64,000 nucleotides of DNA. It comes from Rhodobacteraceae bacterium LNNU 3342. Lineage in GTDB: Bacteria > Pseudomonadota > Alphaproteobacteria > Rhodobacterales > Rhodobacteraceae. The translations under genes and the position numbers were made by a program. Each line of letters begins with the position of its first letter. Within the stretch, counting starts at the first letter, position 1. Where the stretch lies: positions 54,921 through 118,920 of the forward strand of contig VUAW01000010.1 in assembly GCA_008711135.1 (NCBI GenBank). The letters run 5' to 3'. Below, in pieces: positions 63,963 through 64,000 of the stretch. The notes below the pieces were generated by a model, which saw only the letters and a list, made by a program, of their open reading frames with translations, made no database searches and had not been told where the DNA came from.

Positions 63963-64000
63963 TCAGGCGGTTGCGGTTTGAGCAGCGATGAACTCGCGGG
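63963..64000 (-). mobile_element. Probable end of an insertion sequence (C-terminus of a transposase)
   Basis: On the minus strand the last codons read REFIAAQTATA-stop, similar to IS3-family transposase C-termini. Past the stop, TGGTCTTGCCCCC (63937-63949) has the TG start and C-run of an IS3-type terminal repeat. Only one end is in the window, so family and completeness are uncertain. Confidence 0.4.

Overview
The window is a 64 kb piece of a GC-rich, tightly packed alphaproteobacterial chromosome, most likely from the Rhodobacteraceae/Paracoccaceae. This rests on gene content: a membrane-anchored CycM-type cytochrome c, a fold-III ornithine decarboxylase divergent from an Lrp regulator, an HWE-type histidine kinase, a dnaX-ebfC-recR block behind a small SRP RNA, several TRAP/ABC uptake systems, and an alphaproteobacterial elongator tRNA-Met. 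The genus cannot be named from the sequence alone. Nearly all genes are chromosomal housekeeping or transport genes. Only the last few kilobases (about 59.4-64 kb) look accessory, with an apparent insertion-sequence end at the right edge.

Layout. 1-4.4 kb: metR (cut by the left edge) divergent from metF over a perfect MetR-type box, a thioesterase, ornithine decarboxylase and a divergent Lrp-type regulator, and a small membrane protein. 4.5-14.2 kb: valS, a HisC-like aminotransferase, a serine/alanine-glyoxylate-type aminotransferase, a phosphatase coupled to an MsbA-like ABC exporter, ygfZ, efp and a small conserved protein. 14.4-22.9 kb: a PAS-HWE sensor kinase, a five-gene peptide-type ABC importer, and a translationally coupled amidoligase plus class I glutamine-amidotransferase (C26) pair. 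23-26.2 kb: an exported beta-propeller/phytase-like protein, a 19-cysteine Csp-type copper-storage protein, a tiny Pmp3/YqaE protein and tRNA-Met. 26.2-33.6 kb: a YbbAP-like ABC system whose start codon overlaps that of a divergent TesA-like esterase, then hemC, hemE, hemF and a small lipoprotein. 33.6-38.8 kb: clpS, an RsmC-like methyltransferase, an SDR lacking its catalytic lysine, a SPOR-tailed D,D-carboxypeptidase and a double-domain universal stress protein. 38.8-45.7 kb: a yejABEF importer ending in a coupled glycosyltransferase. 45.9-54.8 kb: cycM, pheA, a SRPBCC protein, nudC, an NMT1-type ABC importer, the SRP RNA, dnaX, ebfC and recR. 55.1-59.3 kb: a sulfate ABC operon with an N-terminally extended binding protein and a short CysA. 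59.4-64 kb: an exported esterase, a TRAP transporter, an unassigned stretch and the apparent IS end.

Two architectural habits recur. First, seven of eleven convergent neighbours lie within 4 bases of each other or overlap by 4, three of them sharing a CTAG/TTAG stop, so no terminator fits between them. Second, three solute-binding-protein genes (peptide ABC, NMT1-type ABC, TRAP dctP) are each followed by a strong GC hairpin before the next operon gene, consistent with 3'-end protection that raises binding-protein levels.

The best candidate for an under-described system is the amidoligase/C26 pair beside the peptide importer and an orphan PAS-HWE kinase. Other points of interest are the SDR with a broken catalytic motif, the glycosyltransferase built into a microcin-C-type importer operon, and the repeat-bearing sulfate promoter with its extended binding protein.
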